DNA of 64,000 nucleotides from Pediococcus ethanolidurans (GTDB lineage: Bacteria; Bacillota; Bacilli; Lactobacillales; Lactobacillaceae), in contig NZ_JQBY01000002.1 of assembly GCF_001437405.1 (NCBI RefSeq), forward strand, positions 1 to 64,000, in the 5' to 3' direction. Every line of letters begins with the position of its first letter. Positions within the stretch are counted from its first letter, which is position 1. The notes beneath the pieces were generated by a model. That model saw only the letters and a program-made list of their open reading frames with translations. It did no database searches and had not been told where the DNA came from. Positions 1 through 8,380 of this stretch are shown here, piece after piece. A program made the position numbers and the translations under genes.

Positions 1-49
1 ATCTCCACCAATACGATTTGACAGAGACCCAGTAAATTCTAATTTTTAA

Positions 50-250
50 TTAGTCTTTAACAACGTTAACTGCTTGTGGTCCACGGTCGCTTTCTTCTAC
101 ATCGAAAGTAACTGCTTGGCCTTCTTCAAGAGTCTTGAAGCCGTCGCCTTGGATAGCTGAGAAATGTACGAATACATCGCTACCATTTTCGCGAGTAATA
201 AAACCAAAACCCTTGTCTGCGTTAAACCATTTAACTGTACCATGTTCCAT
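50..250 (-). CDS. csp: Cold-shock protein, CspA family
   Basis: Single-domain nucleic-acid chaperone of 66 residues, the standard Csp length. It binds single-stranded RNA or DNA and melts mRNA structure in the cytoplasm. RNP1 (KGFGFI, residues 13-18) and RNP2 (VFVHF, residues 26-30) are intact. The ATG is preceded by AGGAGG about 10 bases upstream. A leader of roughly 110 bases lies between a probable promoter near 371 and the start, which is typical of cold-shock genes whose long 5' UTR controls translation. Its paralogue identity (A, B, C, L or P) cannot be decided here. Confidence 0.96.
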   Translation of the reverse strand: MEHGTVKWFNADKGFGFITRENGSDVFVHFSAIQGDGFKTLEEGQAVTFDVEESDRGPQAVNVVKD

Positions 251-370
251 AATAGAAAATCCTCCTGAGTGCTTTTTGCACTAAATATTTTAATACTTGA
301 TCCGGTGCAAATTGGGGATATTTCTTTATGAAACGATCTTACCAAAATTACCTAACCAAAATACAATGTA

Positions 371-376
371 ATTGTA
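371..376 (-). promoter_or_regulatory. Candidate extended -10 of the csp promoter
   Basis: On the minus strand the sequence TATATGCTACAAT contains TACAAT with an upstream TG (extended -10). No good -35 is seen 17 bases upstream. It would give a 5' UTR of about 110 bases for the cold-shock gene. Inference from sequence only. Confidence 0.4.
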
Positions 377-453
377 GCATATAAATTTAGAAAAAGATAG
401 CTAATTTACAATTAAGCTCTTATTTTTTTAATTACCTAATTTTTATACCCCCA

Positions 454-1116
454 TTAGCTTTCCTGCACAAACACATAATGAGCTGCTTTATAACTTATTT
501 GTCGTTCATCAATTTCTGATTCGTTATCAATAAGTTTAACCGTTGTCGCACCCTCAAACGGGGCATGATGAATCACTTGGATTTTATCACCAATATCCAA
601 ATCAATTTCATCCAGATAGTTCAAAAGTTCTCGATTATCAATAAATCGATCCACTACGACAACACTACCCTCTTTAACGTCAGCCAACAATGTATGACTA
701 TCTTCTTGATAATTGCCATCCTTATCAGGAATGACGCCGCCATGTGGGCAATGCGTAGGATGACCCAAAAACTGATCGAGCGAATCTAAAAGTTTTTCAC
801 TTGTCACATGTTCTAAAACTTCAGCATCTGCATCAACTTCGGACAACTTATACGATAATTTTTTCACCAAAAAGGTTTCCCAAATTCGATGCTTACGTAC
901 CATTATTTCTGCAATCTGAATACCTTTGTTCGTAAGTGAAATTCCAGAATATGGTGTGTGCTTAGCTAATCCTTCTTCTACTAACTTTGTAACCATTTCA
1001 GTTACAGAACCAGCTGCAATGTTTAGTCCCATTGCAATTTGTTTATTTGATATTTTCTTTGATTTTCCGCCTAACTCAAAAATTATTTTAAGATAGTCTT
1101 CCTTCATCGGGGTCAA
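454..1116 (-). CDS. DtxR/MntR-family metal-dependent transcriptional regulator
   Basis: Iron- or manganese-dependent repressor of about 220 residues. The N-terminal winged helix (about residues 1-60) is followed by the dimerisation and metal-binding domain with HRIWETFL, then the HV-SE and HPTHCPHG ligands, and a C-terminal FeoA/SH3-like domain (about 145-220). This three-domain length is nearer DtxR/IdeR than the short Bacillus MntR. I place the start at TTG 1116, because GAGGTG lies six bases upstream and gives the family-typical beginning MTPMKEDYLK. The in-frame GTG at 1125 would overlap that ribosome binding site. It probably controls metal uptake elsewhere, since no transporter target is adjacent. 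Confidence 0.88.
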   Translation of the reverse strand: MTPMKEDYLKIIFELGGKSKKISNKQIAMGLNIAAGSVTEMVTKLVEEGLAKHTPYSGISLTNKGIQIAEIMVRKHRIWETFLVKKLSYKLSEVDADAEVLEHVTSEKLLDSLDQFLGHPTHCPHGGVIPDKDGNYQEDSHTLLADVKEGSVVVVDRFIDNRELLNYLDEIDLDIGDKIQVIHHAPFEGATTVKLIDNESEIDERQISYKAAHYVFVQES

Positions 1117-1196
1117 TCTATTCACCTCATTTTGTTAATACTACTTTTATAACTCATTTACATAAGAAATACAACTAAGGCATCCCAAACTTTAAT

Positions 1197-1226
1197 TTTA
1201 CACTTTTAATAGTTAAGGTCTATACT
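1197..1226 (+). promoter_or_regulatory. Candidate sigma-A promoter
   Basis: TTTACA (1197-1202), an 18-base spacer and TATACT (1221-1226) lie about 35 bases before the ATG at 1261. It would drive the small hypothetical gene downstream. Confidence 0.5.
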
Positions 1227-1260
1227 AAAGGTGTAATAAGTTTAGTTAGGAAGGGCTATT

Positions 1261-1602
1261 ATGAGTAATTTAGTGTCAATCACGCAATTAGATTCGGACA
1301 CCCAAGCAAAGGCCGTTCGTTCATTTGCTCAGTTTTATATTCGCCTCTACAAGGCCGGAAATCTTGAAATTGTGTCATCATTTGTTCCCGCAGGCTATCT
1401 TAGCGATATTAATGCTTTTATCGCTCGCAATCGTTATTTGACCCACGCCAACTTGTTAGACTTAAGTCTTGCAACTTCAAGTAAAGATTATCTTCAGGTT
1501 ATCGAACATCTTAACCAAAAATTTAATCTAACTGGGACACCAGAAATTCCTTGGCATACCTGGTTCGTCTCGCTTCATAAACAGCTTGTGATCGAAAGTT
1601 AA
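1261..1602 (+). CDS. Conserved-looking hypothetical protein, 113 aa
   Basis: Unrecognised soluble protein of 113 residues. It has no signal peptide or membrane segment and looks mainly alpha-helical. AGGAAGGG stands just before the ATG and a good promoter stands upstream (1197-1226), so it is probably expressed alone. It is convergent with the cation exporter that ends at 1618. I see no motif that allows a function. Confidence 0.75.
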   Translation: MSNLVSITQLDSDTQAKAVRSFAQFYIRLYKAGNLEIVSSFVPAGYLSDINAFIARNRYLTHANLLDLSLATSSKDYLQVIEHLNQKFNLTGTPEIPWHTWFVSLHKQLVIES

Positions 1603-1617
1603 CTTTCACAACTGGCA

Positions 1618-2514
1618 TTAAATATCATGCCGATCACGCGTAAATAGTTCATTACTTTTTCCACGAAAAACTTCAGCTTGCAAAGTCACGTGATCCACGT
1701 GATATTTTTTTTGCAATAAATTCTCCAAATGACGATAAATCGGCTCCACATCACTTAATAATTGATCATTCAAGTTAATATGTGCAGAAAACATAATGCG
1801 ATTTTCATCAATTTGCCAAGCATGAATATGATGGACGTTAACTACCCCAGGTTCTTTTAACATATCATGTTTCATTGCTTCAAAATCAAGATTAGGTGCA
1901 GCCTGCATCAAAATATTGATGGCCTCTTTTAAAACGGGCCACGTTTCCCACATTATGTATCCTGAAACTAAAATTGTGACAATTGGATCAACGATGTTAA
2001 TATGCCAAATCTGAATAATAATTGCACCAATGATAATCCCAAATGAAGACATCGCATCACTTAAAATGTGCAGATAAGTGGCTTTAATGTTTAAATTATT
2101 TTTTGCACCACGGCTCAATAATAAGGCAGAAACAAAATTAGCTAACGTTCCCACAATTGCCACAATTAGCATAATACCGCCATTTACTGGCTCCGGGTTT
2201 AAAATTCGATGAGCACTTTCAATAATCAAAAAAACTGAAACGACAATTAAAAATACAGAATTCACAAAAGCAGAAATGATTTCAGCACGTCGGTACCCAA
2301 ATGTTTTTGAAGTATTTGAATTCTTAAGTCCGATGCGACTGGCAACATACGCCAAAACAACGGATGCAGAATCACCAAGATTATGAAAAGCATCCGAGAG
2401 CAATGCCAAACTACCAGATAAGAGTCCACCGATAAGTTCCACCACGGTGATTAATGCGTTTAAAACGGTTACCAGCAAAAAACGTAATCCGCTCATTCTA
2501 GAATTTTTATACAT
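1618..2514 (-). CDS. Cation diffusion facilitator (CzcD-type Zn/Cd/Co exporter)
   Basis: Membrane antiporter that exports zinc or related divalent metals in exchange for protons or potassium. The 298-residue length is normal for the family. Six membrane spans occupy about residues 10-205. The metal-site motif HNLGD is in TM2 (residues 43-47) and a second HxxxD-type site, HILSD, is in TM5. The C-terminal cytoplasmic ferredoxin-like domain contains HVHHIHAW. A GGGGGAG ribosome binding site precedes the ATG. A DtxR-type regulator lies 500 bases downstream, but no shared operator is evident. Metal specificity cannot be told from sequence alone. Confidence 0.93.
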   Translation of the reverse strand: MYKNSRMSGLRFLLVTVLNALITVVELIGGLLSGSLALLSDAFHNLGDSASVVLAYVASRIGLKNSNTSKTFGYRRAEIISAFVNSVFLIVVSVFLIIESAHRILNPEPVNGGIMLIVAIVGTLANFVSALLLSRGAKNNLNIKATYLHILSDAMSSFGIIIGAIIIQIWHINIVDPIVTILVSGYIMWETWPVLKEAINILMQAAPNLDFEAMKHDMLKEPGVVNVHHIHAWQIDENRIMFSAHINLNDQLLSDVEPIYRHLENLLQKKYHVDHVTLQAEVFRGKSNELFTRDRHDI

Positions 2515-2625
2515 CTGTATCTCCCCCTCTGTGTTAATTATCGGCTAAAACAAACTACTAAGCAAGCCAACATAAAGGTTAGAAAAATTAAAAATATTGT
2601 TGATAACAACAATCCTTAAAATCAC

Positions 2626-2695
2626 AAACAACCTAAGATTAATTCAAGTAAGAAATAAGACGAAATTCCTTATTCAAGTCAATTTTAGGTTGTTT
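2626..2695 (-). terminator. Long hairpin between the 5'-nucleotidase and the cation exporter
   Basis: AAACAACCTAA (2626-2636) pairs perfectly with TTAGGTTGTTT (2685-2695), with an inner AATAAG/CTTATT pairing. It sits directly after the stop of the minus-strand nucleotidase. The trailing U-tract is broken (GTTTGTGATTTT), so termination is likely but not classical. Confidence 0.55.
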
Positions 2696-2697
2696 GG

Positions 2698-4260
2698 TCA
2701 TTTAATAATCTTGAAATTATTATTTACTGTAGCGGTAATCACGGGATGTTTTTGTAAATAATCCGCAATTAACTCTGACATTGCCTCTGTATTTTCGCGA
2801 ATAATTTTACCTTCTGAAAACATCGGATAGTGTCCACCACCAACTGCACGATACTTATTAAGGACAATTTCAAATGAGTCCTTGGCTTCAATTGGATGTC
2901 CCTTCGTTGCCAAACGGACCACACGACTACCCACCGGTTTTGAAATGTCTAAAGTATAATCGATGCCTTCATACATATCATAATTGTAGTGACGTTTTTT
3001 AGGCGATAGATACCTTGGATTCACAATAAACTCATTTTTTTCATTAACCATAAAATACTTGGCACTTACCTCAAGTGCTGCACGAATATCAGCTCCTGAG
3101 ACGCGTAAAACAGCCAATGAATTCGGATAAACATAGTTAGTCACGACTTCGCGCATGGTGATTTGTTCGTCAAATCCGGTTGCTTCATCATTAAACAAGG
3201 CGGTGGCCGAAATAGAAGTCCCCGTGGCTTCCATTTGAACTTTTTGAATAAATTCAATAAAGGCTGATTCTTCAATTCTTGCCTTAAAGGGATCGGTAAT
3301 TTTCATGTTCCCCTGAACTTTTCCTAATGGTTGATCTAGCCATGTCTGTGTATCTGTTTCCACATCAGTCATGATTGCTTTTAATTCTTTATGTACTGGA
3401 TATTTTGCTGTTGAAATCAATTCAGCAGTTGAGCCAACCACCATATGGGTTTGTTGTGGATCAATTTCTAAAGTGATTTTGCCAACCGCTGCCCCTCGAT
3501 GACCTGCTTGAACAGTCGGAACACCAAATAATTTAGTCGCAATTAACCGATGTTGATGCGCAGAAACCAAAGCATCAATGCCCTTAATTGTTTTTAACAG
3601 TTCATAACCAACGTTTTCACCACGAAGCGACTCTGTTTCTTTACCCGTCTTCAAATCACGTTCAAATCCTCCATGGTAAACAACGACAAGCACATCTGCT
3701 TTTTTCTTTAATTCTTCCACGTAATGTTTAGCTGTGTCGAGAACCTTTTTAAACTTAAGTCCTTTAATATGTACTGGATCTTCCCAAAATGGGATATACG
3801 CAGTTGTTAATCCTAACACTGCAATTCGAATTCCCTGTTTAGAAAAAATTCGATAGGCTCCGTCCACTAATGAGTTATCATCCTGATTCAAAATATTCGC
3901 CGATAAAATTGGGTAATTAGTATTCTCAACGGCCTTTTTTAGATAATTCAATCCATAGTTAAATTCATGATTTCCTAACACCCCAACATCATAATCAATC
4001 GCATTATACGCCTTCATTAATCGTTGTGGTGCCGGTGGATTGCTAAACTTTGCAAGATATTCTGTCAAAGGTGACCCTTCTAGCACGTCGCCTGCATCAA
4101 CCGTGAGTACTGGTCCAGTTGCATTCTGACGTTCCTTTGCGATAACCTGCGCCGCCTTTAATAAACCAAAAGGTAAATTCAAATGTTGTTTTACAAAGTT
4201 AGTAGGATAGACAAATCCATGCACATCACTTGTTGAAAGAATGGTTAATTTGAGTGTCAA
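2698..4260 (-). CDS. Bifunctional metallophosphatase/5'-nucleotidase family protein
   Basis: Predicted two-metal phosphoesterase acting on nucleotides or related phosphate esters. The N-terminal calcineurin-like domain shows STSDVHG, DAGD, GNHE and SAHQH. The C-terminal 5'-nucleotidase domain contains YPNSLAVLRVSG and RAVGGGHYPMF. There is no signal peptide, so it is probably cytoplasmic like Bacillus YunD rather than exported like UshA. I prefer the TTG start at 4260 (520 aa), because GGAGGTG lies five bases upstream and the product begins at the first beta strand (LKLTILSTSDVHG). A GTG at 4305 would add 15 residues with no good ribosome binding site. Confidence 0.9.
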   Translation of the reverse strand: MTLKLTILSTSDVHGFVYPTNFVKQHLNLPFGLLKAAQVIAKERQNATGPVLTVDAGDVLEGSPLTEYLAKFSNPPAPQRLMKAYNAIDYDVGVLGNHEFNYGLNYLKKAVENTNYPILSANILNQDDNSLVDGAYRIFSKQGIRIAVLGLTTAYIPFWEDPVHIKGLKFKKVLDTAKHYVEELKKKADVLVVVYHGGFERDLKTGKETESLRGENVGYELLKTIKGIDALVSAHQHRLIATKLFGVPTVQAGHRGAAVGKITLEIDPQQTHMVVGSTAELISTAKYPVHKELKAIMTDVETDTQTWLDQPLGKVQGNMKITDPFKARIEESAFIEFIQKVQMEATGTSISATALFNDEATGFDEQITMREVVTNYVYPNSLAVLRVSGADIRAALEVSAKYFMVNEKNEFIVNPRYLSPKKRHYNYDMYEGIDYTLDISKPVGSRVVRLATKGHPIEAKDSFEIVLNKYRAVGGGHYPMFSEGKIIRENTEAMSELIADYLQKHPVITATVNNNFKIIK

Positions 4261-4467
4261 ATTTTCACCTCCATCAAATCTTCTAGATAACATCGATTTT
4301 ACCACAAACCTATCTAATCGTGACGATTAATTATCACATATTTGAAAGCGGCTTCGATTATGCACAATTTTTTCTCTTTTATCTCGCTTTTTGCTTCGTT
4401 TGAATTGACCGACCAGTCATAACTTTATATACTATGACTAACAAATACGGAAATGAGGTAACATAAA

Positions 4468-4929
4468 GTGGCATATGAAGTTGATTTCAAGAAAGTATCC
4501 ACAGTGGGTTTGGAAAGTTCGCCAGTAGCCAATGCGTTAGCAGGATTACGGGCAAACGAGGCACGTTACTATTGGAATAAGTATAAGCATGTTTTTACAA
4601 CCATCCCCGCCAGTGAAGGCAAAGACACGCTCGCCTGGATTGAAAAGATCTTATCAGAAAGAGATATGCATTTTCCCTATAAACCCTTAGAAGTATCAGA
4701 ATTTGAAGTAAACGGCACTAAAATGGCCTATGTTTTCTACGAGAATGGTTTAGCTGTCAACATCATGTACAGCCTAACTGAAGGCGGTAAACGTGCAGTT
4801 GGCTTCAAGTTATCCAATGGTATGCCCATTCCAAAAGAATTTGAAGGTAAATTTAAGTTTGCTCATCAGAAGTCACGTTTAGCAGGTGTCATTCGGGGAT
4901 CATTCTTCGTTATCAAGGGTACTTACTAA
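4468..4929 (+). CDS. Hypothetical protein, 153 aa
   Basis: Soluble protein of 153 residues with a GTG start preceded by GAGGTA. It is rich in basic and aromatic residues and has no membrane segment or signal peptide. I do not recognise the family. A strong bidirectional terminator follows (4959-5004), so it is a monocistronic unit. Confidence 0.75.
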   Translation: MAYEVDFKKVSTVGLESSPVANALAGLRANEARYYWNKYKHVFTTIPASEGKDTLAWIEKILSERDMHFPYKPLEVSEFEVNGTKMAYVFYENGLAVNIMYSLTEGGKRAVGFKLSNGMPIPKEFEGKFKFAHQKSRLAGVIRGSFFVIKGTY

Positions 4930-4958
4930 AGAATAGACAAATCATTTTTAAATAAACA

Positions 4959-5004
4959 AAAACGTGAGACAAATGTGAATTTAATCACTTTTGTCTCACG
5001 TTTT
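4959..5004. terminator. Bidirectional Rho-independent terminator
   Basis: AAAACGTGAGACAAATGTGA (4959-4978) pairs with the matching arm at 4985-5004 across a 6-base loop. A/T tracts on both sides serve the convergent genes ending at 4929 and 5013. Confidence 0.9.
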
Positions 5005-5012
5005 ATTATCAA

Positions 5013-5693
5013 TTAATGCTGACTATGTTTTCCTTCAGCCTTTGGTTCCACATACTGAGCAACAAAATCATACAGCTTGTTATACAACCAACGCGCAATC
5101 GCTAACCAGGCAATCGCCAAGAAAAAAGCACCAAACACATCTGATGGGTAATGTGCTCCCAAATAAACACGCGAGTACATCACCAATACAACCCAAATGA
5201 TCAATATAATTTGGCAAGCCTTTTGCAAGGTTTCTGAACGCAGCTGACTAACGAAAAACCATAGTATCAGGAACACAATGATAACTGCTCCAAATGTATG
5301 ACCACTTGGAAAACTATAACCACTTTCTGGAATAATCTGATTCCATCTTGGTCGTGCTCGTTGGACAATTTCTTTACATATGTAGGCAATGACATCGCCA
5401 CCACCAATCGTTGCCAAGGTCCAAATTGCATCTACACGCATGCGCATAAACCACAATATGCCGGCAATAATAACAGCATATACGATTGCAAATGACGGTT
5501 CGGCAATCTTAGTTACTATGGTCATCAAAGCTGTTTCAAACGATGGAAACGAGCTTTGAACCACACTAATAATTCCCGTATCAATTTTCAATAGCAGTGA
5601 AAAATTAGCTTTAACCGACAACATTAGTAGAATAAAAATTAATCCCGACGCCCAAGCGGACTTAGCCGAAATTGAGTTTTGATTTTTTAACAT
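5013..5693 (-). CDS. PAP2-family membrane phosphatase
   Basis: Integral membrane phosphatase, likely acting on undecaprenyl pyrophosphate or phosphatidic acid at the outer membrane face. The 226-residue protein has about six spans. All three PAP2 motifs are present: KEIVQRARPR (KX6RP), PSGHT, and SRVYLGAHYPSD (SRX5HX3D). GGAGTAG lies 5 bases before the ATG. It follows the HD hydrolase gene with a 13-base gap, so it is probably the last gene of the rny operon. Substrate choice among PAP2 enzymes is inference. Confidence 0.93.
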   Translation of the reverse strand: MLKNQNSISAKSAWASGLIFILLMLSVKANFSLLLKIDTGIISVVQSSFPSFETALMTIVTKIAEPSFAIVYAVIIAGILWFMRMRVDAIWTLATIGGGDVIAYICKEIVQRARPRWNQIIPESGYSFPSGHTFGAVIIVFLILWFFVSQLRSETLQKACQIILIIWVVLVMYSRVYLGAHYPSDVFGAFFLAIAWLAIARWLYNKLYDFVAQYVEPKAEGKHSQH

Positions 5694-5706
5694 AAGCTAC
5701 TCCAAA

Positions 5707-6378
5707 TTATTTATTTTGATTCCATTCTGCTTTGAATTCTTCGAGAAAGTCTTCCAAAACAGTTGTTCGATGTTTGGCAATCTTTTTAGCCGCGGCCGTA
5801 TTCATCAGTCCTGCAAGTTTCAAAAGTTTTTCATAAAAATGATTAATAACCGTTTCATTCTGACGATATTGGGCATGTGTCATTTTATCTCGGGGAGCAA
5901 TCTTAGGATCATACATTACGTGTCCGTGCGCACCACCATAATAGAATACTCTACCAATGCCAATCGCCCCAATTGCATCTAAACGATCCGAGTCCTGGAC
6001 TAACTGGCCTTCTATGGTTAACTGATAATGATGTTCCAAGTTTTTTGAAAATGACATGTGTGTAATAATATCGAAAATAGCGGCAATTCTTTTTGCACTA
6101 ACTTTCCGATCCTGTAAAAACTGTTTGACCTCAGTTTCAGCAGCTGCTTGATTATCCACAATTTTCTCATCAATTACGTCATGTAATTCAGCACTAGCCA
6201 ACACAACAAATAAATCAACATCTGTGTCAGTAGTTTCTAAAGCTAATCGGCGAGCCAGTTTGACCACACGTTGAATATGCGCATAATCATGCCCTGTTCT
6301 ATCATCATTTAACTTGGAAAATACAAACTTATCAATTGTATCCAGAACTTTTTCTTCTTCATTATTCAATTTCTTCAT
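5707..6378 (-). CDS. HD-domain phosphohydrolase (YedJ/YpgQ-like)
   Basis: Metal-dependent phosphohydrolase of 223 residues. HD-superfamily ligands are visible as GHDYAHIQRV (residues 29-38), AELHDVID (H and D, about 67-74) and QDSDRLDAIGAIGI (about 127-140). This pattern fits the YedJ/YpgQ nucleotide phosphohydrolases. The start lies two bases after the stop of rny, and its ribosome binding site is inside the end of that gene, so the two are translationally coupled. Its natural substrate is not known from this sequence. Confidence 0.9.
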   Translation of the reverse strand: MKKLNNEEEKVLDTIDKFVFSKLNDDRTGHDYAHIQRVVKLARRLALETTDTDVDLFVVLASAELHDVIDEKIVDNQAAAETEVKQFLQDRKVSAKRIAAIFDIITHMSFSKNLEHHYQLTIEGQLVQDSDRLDAIGAIGIGRVFYYGGAHGHVMYDPKIAPRDKMTHAQYRQNETVINHFYEKLLKLAGLMNTAAAKKIAKHRTTVLEDFLEEFKAEWNQNK

Positions 6379-6380
6379 TT

Positions 6381-7928
6381 TTACCCCGCGTATTCTACAA
6401 TTTGTAACTTTCGAACAACCGTCACTTTTACCTGACCAGGATAGGTAACTTCTTGTTCAATTTGATCCTTAACACTTCCAGCCAGTTTCTCAATACTTTT
6501 ATCAGAGGTTTGGTTCGGCTTTACAATCACGCGTAACTCACGCCCTGCTTGAATGGCATAACTCTCCTGTACCCCAGGATACTGATTGGCAATGCCTTCC
6601 AAACTAGAAATGCGTTGCAAATAATCTGCAGCCGATTCACTTCGCGCACCTTGGCGTGAACCTGAAATAGCATCAGCAGCAGCTACCAGATCAGAAATCA
6701 CATACTTAGCTTCGACATCACCATGATGAGAAGCAATCGCATTAATTACAACCGGATCTTCATGGTACTGAGTTGCTAGCTCTACACCTAATTCCACGTG
6801 CGTAGCTTCGACATCACGGTCAATTGACTTACCAATATCATGCAAGAGACCTGCTCGTTTGGCTAAATCAACATCTTCACCTAACTCAGCAGCAAAGACA
6901 CCCGCTAAATTAGCAGCTTCGATCGAATGATCCAATATGTTTTGCCCATAGCTAGTTCGAAAATGCATTCGCCCAATAAATTTGATCAAATCAGGATGAA
7001 TATTTTTAATATTGAGTTCATTAATCGCCTGTTCACCAAAACCACGAATCAGTTCATCAACTGTTCTTACTGTTTGATTGACAATTTGTTCCACAATATC
7101 GGGATTAATTCGATTAGCCTGAATAATCTGCGTCATTGCACGTTTGGCAATCTCTCGTCGCATGGGATCATAGCCATCTAGTGTAATTAACCGTTGTTGA
7201 TCATCAATATTAATATCAATTCCAGTTAAAGCTTCTAGTGCTCGCACATTTTGACCAGCATTACCAATAATTTTACCCAACGCTTCGTTAGAAGGTACAT
7301 CCATCGTTCGATTAGATGGAAAAATATGTGACCGAATTCCACTATGCTCAATTGCATGAGCAATTAGGTTTTTTGCCTCTTTTTCACTGCTACTCTGATA
7401 CTCAGCTTCTGCATTTCGAACGGTTCGCTTGCCTTCTTCTTTCAAATCACGTTTTGTTTCGTCCAAAACGTATTCTTGTGCCTTGTTATGACTCATTTCA
7501 GCCACATCCTGCAAGGTCTCTTCTCTTTTAGCAATTAAATCTGTGGCCTGGGTTCGAATTTCTTTTAAAGCCTCACGATTTTCTTTAATCAGTTCTTGTT
7601 TATTTTTAAAATTATCAAAACGTCGGTTAAGAAGATCTTCTTTTTCGCTCAAAACTTGATCACGCTGATCTAACCAGGTGGCCTTACGACTATTATCTTG
7701 CACATCAGTCGTAATTTCTTGATCAATCGATTCTTGATAAGCTAGTGTCTCACGTTTGCCCTTACTTAAGGCTCGTTTGGCGGCTACTTGTCCCTCTTTT
7801 TCGGCGTCTTTCAGAATTTGTTGCGCTTGTTGATGAGCTAACCGTAAATGACGCTGATGTTCAATTTTTCGAATTTCAAAACCAATTGCAATGGCAATCA
7901 ATAAAGCAACTATACTCACAACAAACAT
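6381..7928 (-). CDS. rny: Ribonuclease Y
   Basis: Membrane-tethered endoribonuclease that starts mRNA decay in Gram-positive bacteria. The 515-residue length is normal. The order is an N-terminal transmembrane helix (about 1-20), a long charged coiled coil (25-200), a KH domain with IIGNAGQNVRALE (about 224-240), and an HD domain with HSIEAANLAG, LLHDIGK and SHHGD (about 335-420). AAGGAGG precedes the ATG. The gene heads a probable operon with the HD hydrolase and PAP2 phosphatase. A terminator and a candidate structured RNA lie directly upstream on the same strand. Confidence 0.97.
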   Translation of the reverse strand: MFVVSIVALLIAIAIGFEIRKIEHQRHLRLAHQQAQQILKDAEKEGQVAAKRALSKGKRETLAYQESIDQEITTDVQDNSRKATWLDQRDQVLSEKEDLLNRRFDNFKNKQELIKENREALKEIRTQATDLIAKREETLQDVAEMSHNKAQEYVLDETKRDLKEEGKRTVRNAEAEYQSSSEKEAKNLIAHAIEHSGIRSHIFPSNRTMDVPSNEALGKIIGNAGQNVRALEALTGIDINIDDQQRLITLDGYDPMRREIAKRAMTQIIQANRINPDIVEQIVNQTVRTVDELIRGFGEQAINELNIKNIHPDLIKFIGRMHFRTSYGQNILDHSIEAANLAGVFAAELGEDVDLAKRAGLLHDIGKSIDRDVEATHVELGVELATQYHEDPVVINAIASHHGDVEAKYVISDLVAAADAISGSRQGARSESAADYLQRISSLEGIANQYPGVQESYAIQAGRELRVIVKPNQTSDKSIEKLAGSVKDQIEQEVTYPGQVKVTVVRKLQIVEYAG

Positions 7929-8047
7929 CTGAAATTCCTCCTTTTAGTATCGTTAAATTCATATCTCCCATTATATCACAATGTTTTTAACCCCTACTTT
8001 GATTTTCTTTAGATCAGAGTCGCAAAAATTAGATAACCAAAATAAAA

Positions 8048-8084
8048 AGCGCTTTTCAAGAACCTGCTCAACTTGAAAAGCGCC
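8048..8084 (-). terminator. Rho-independent terminator upstream of rny
   Basis: On the minus strand GCGCTTTTCAAG pairs with CTTGAAAAGCGC around a 10-base loop, followed by TTTTTATTTT. It ends transcription coming from the oxidoreductase or from the candidate RNA at 8085-8331, so rny probably has its own promoter between 7929 and 8047. Confidence 0.88.
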
Positions 8085-8331
8085 TGGGGATAGATCTAAA
8101 TACCAATCTAAAACTTAAAGTTTCAAGGTACATATTGTTTCAATTACGATTCCTTACGTTTCCTAGGATTCAATAGGAAACGCAGTCAAAGCGTATTTGT
8201 ACGCATCTAATTAAAAAATCTTTCACAAAACTTTTTTCTTAAAAACGTTGCAACATGACAAGCATCAGTCCATCCAAAAAATCGACTGATATTGCAGGTA
8301 TTCCTTGGTACTTAGATCGAACCCTACCCCA
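8085..8331 (-). ncRNA. Candidate structured non-coding RNA, family not recognised
   Basis: This 450-base gap holds no credible ORF but strong minus-strand structure. The two ends pair over long range: GATCTAAGTACCAA (8318-8305) with TTGGTATTTAGATC (8106-8093), 14 bp including one G-U, extended by TGGGG/CCCCA (8331-8327 with 8089-8085). Inside are hairpins at 8264-8290 (7 bp), 8191-8204 (GCGTA/TACGC) and 8157-8182 (CGTTTCCTA/TAGGAAACG, 9 bp). A terminator follows at 8084-8048. It lacks the signature words of tmRNA, RNase P RNA and SRP RNA. It could be a stable small RNA, a divergent 6S-like RNA, or the 3' UTR of the oxidoreductase gene. Confidence 0.6.
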
Positions 8332-8380
8332 TCCAAAGAGTATCATCTTTAAAACCAACTCACAAGCAAAATGACACAAG

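Noticed and set aside
5298-5495. Plus-strand ORF opposite the PAP2 gene
   Set aside because: Shadow of the PAP2 reading frame with no start signal.
8085-8331. tmRNA, RNase P RNA or SRP RNA
   Set aside because: The conserved words of these RNAs (for example GTTCGAATC, AGGAAAGTCC, GGAAGGAAGCAGC) are absent.
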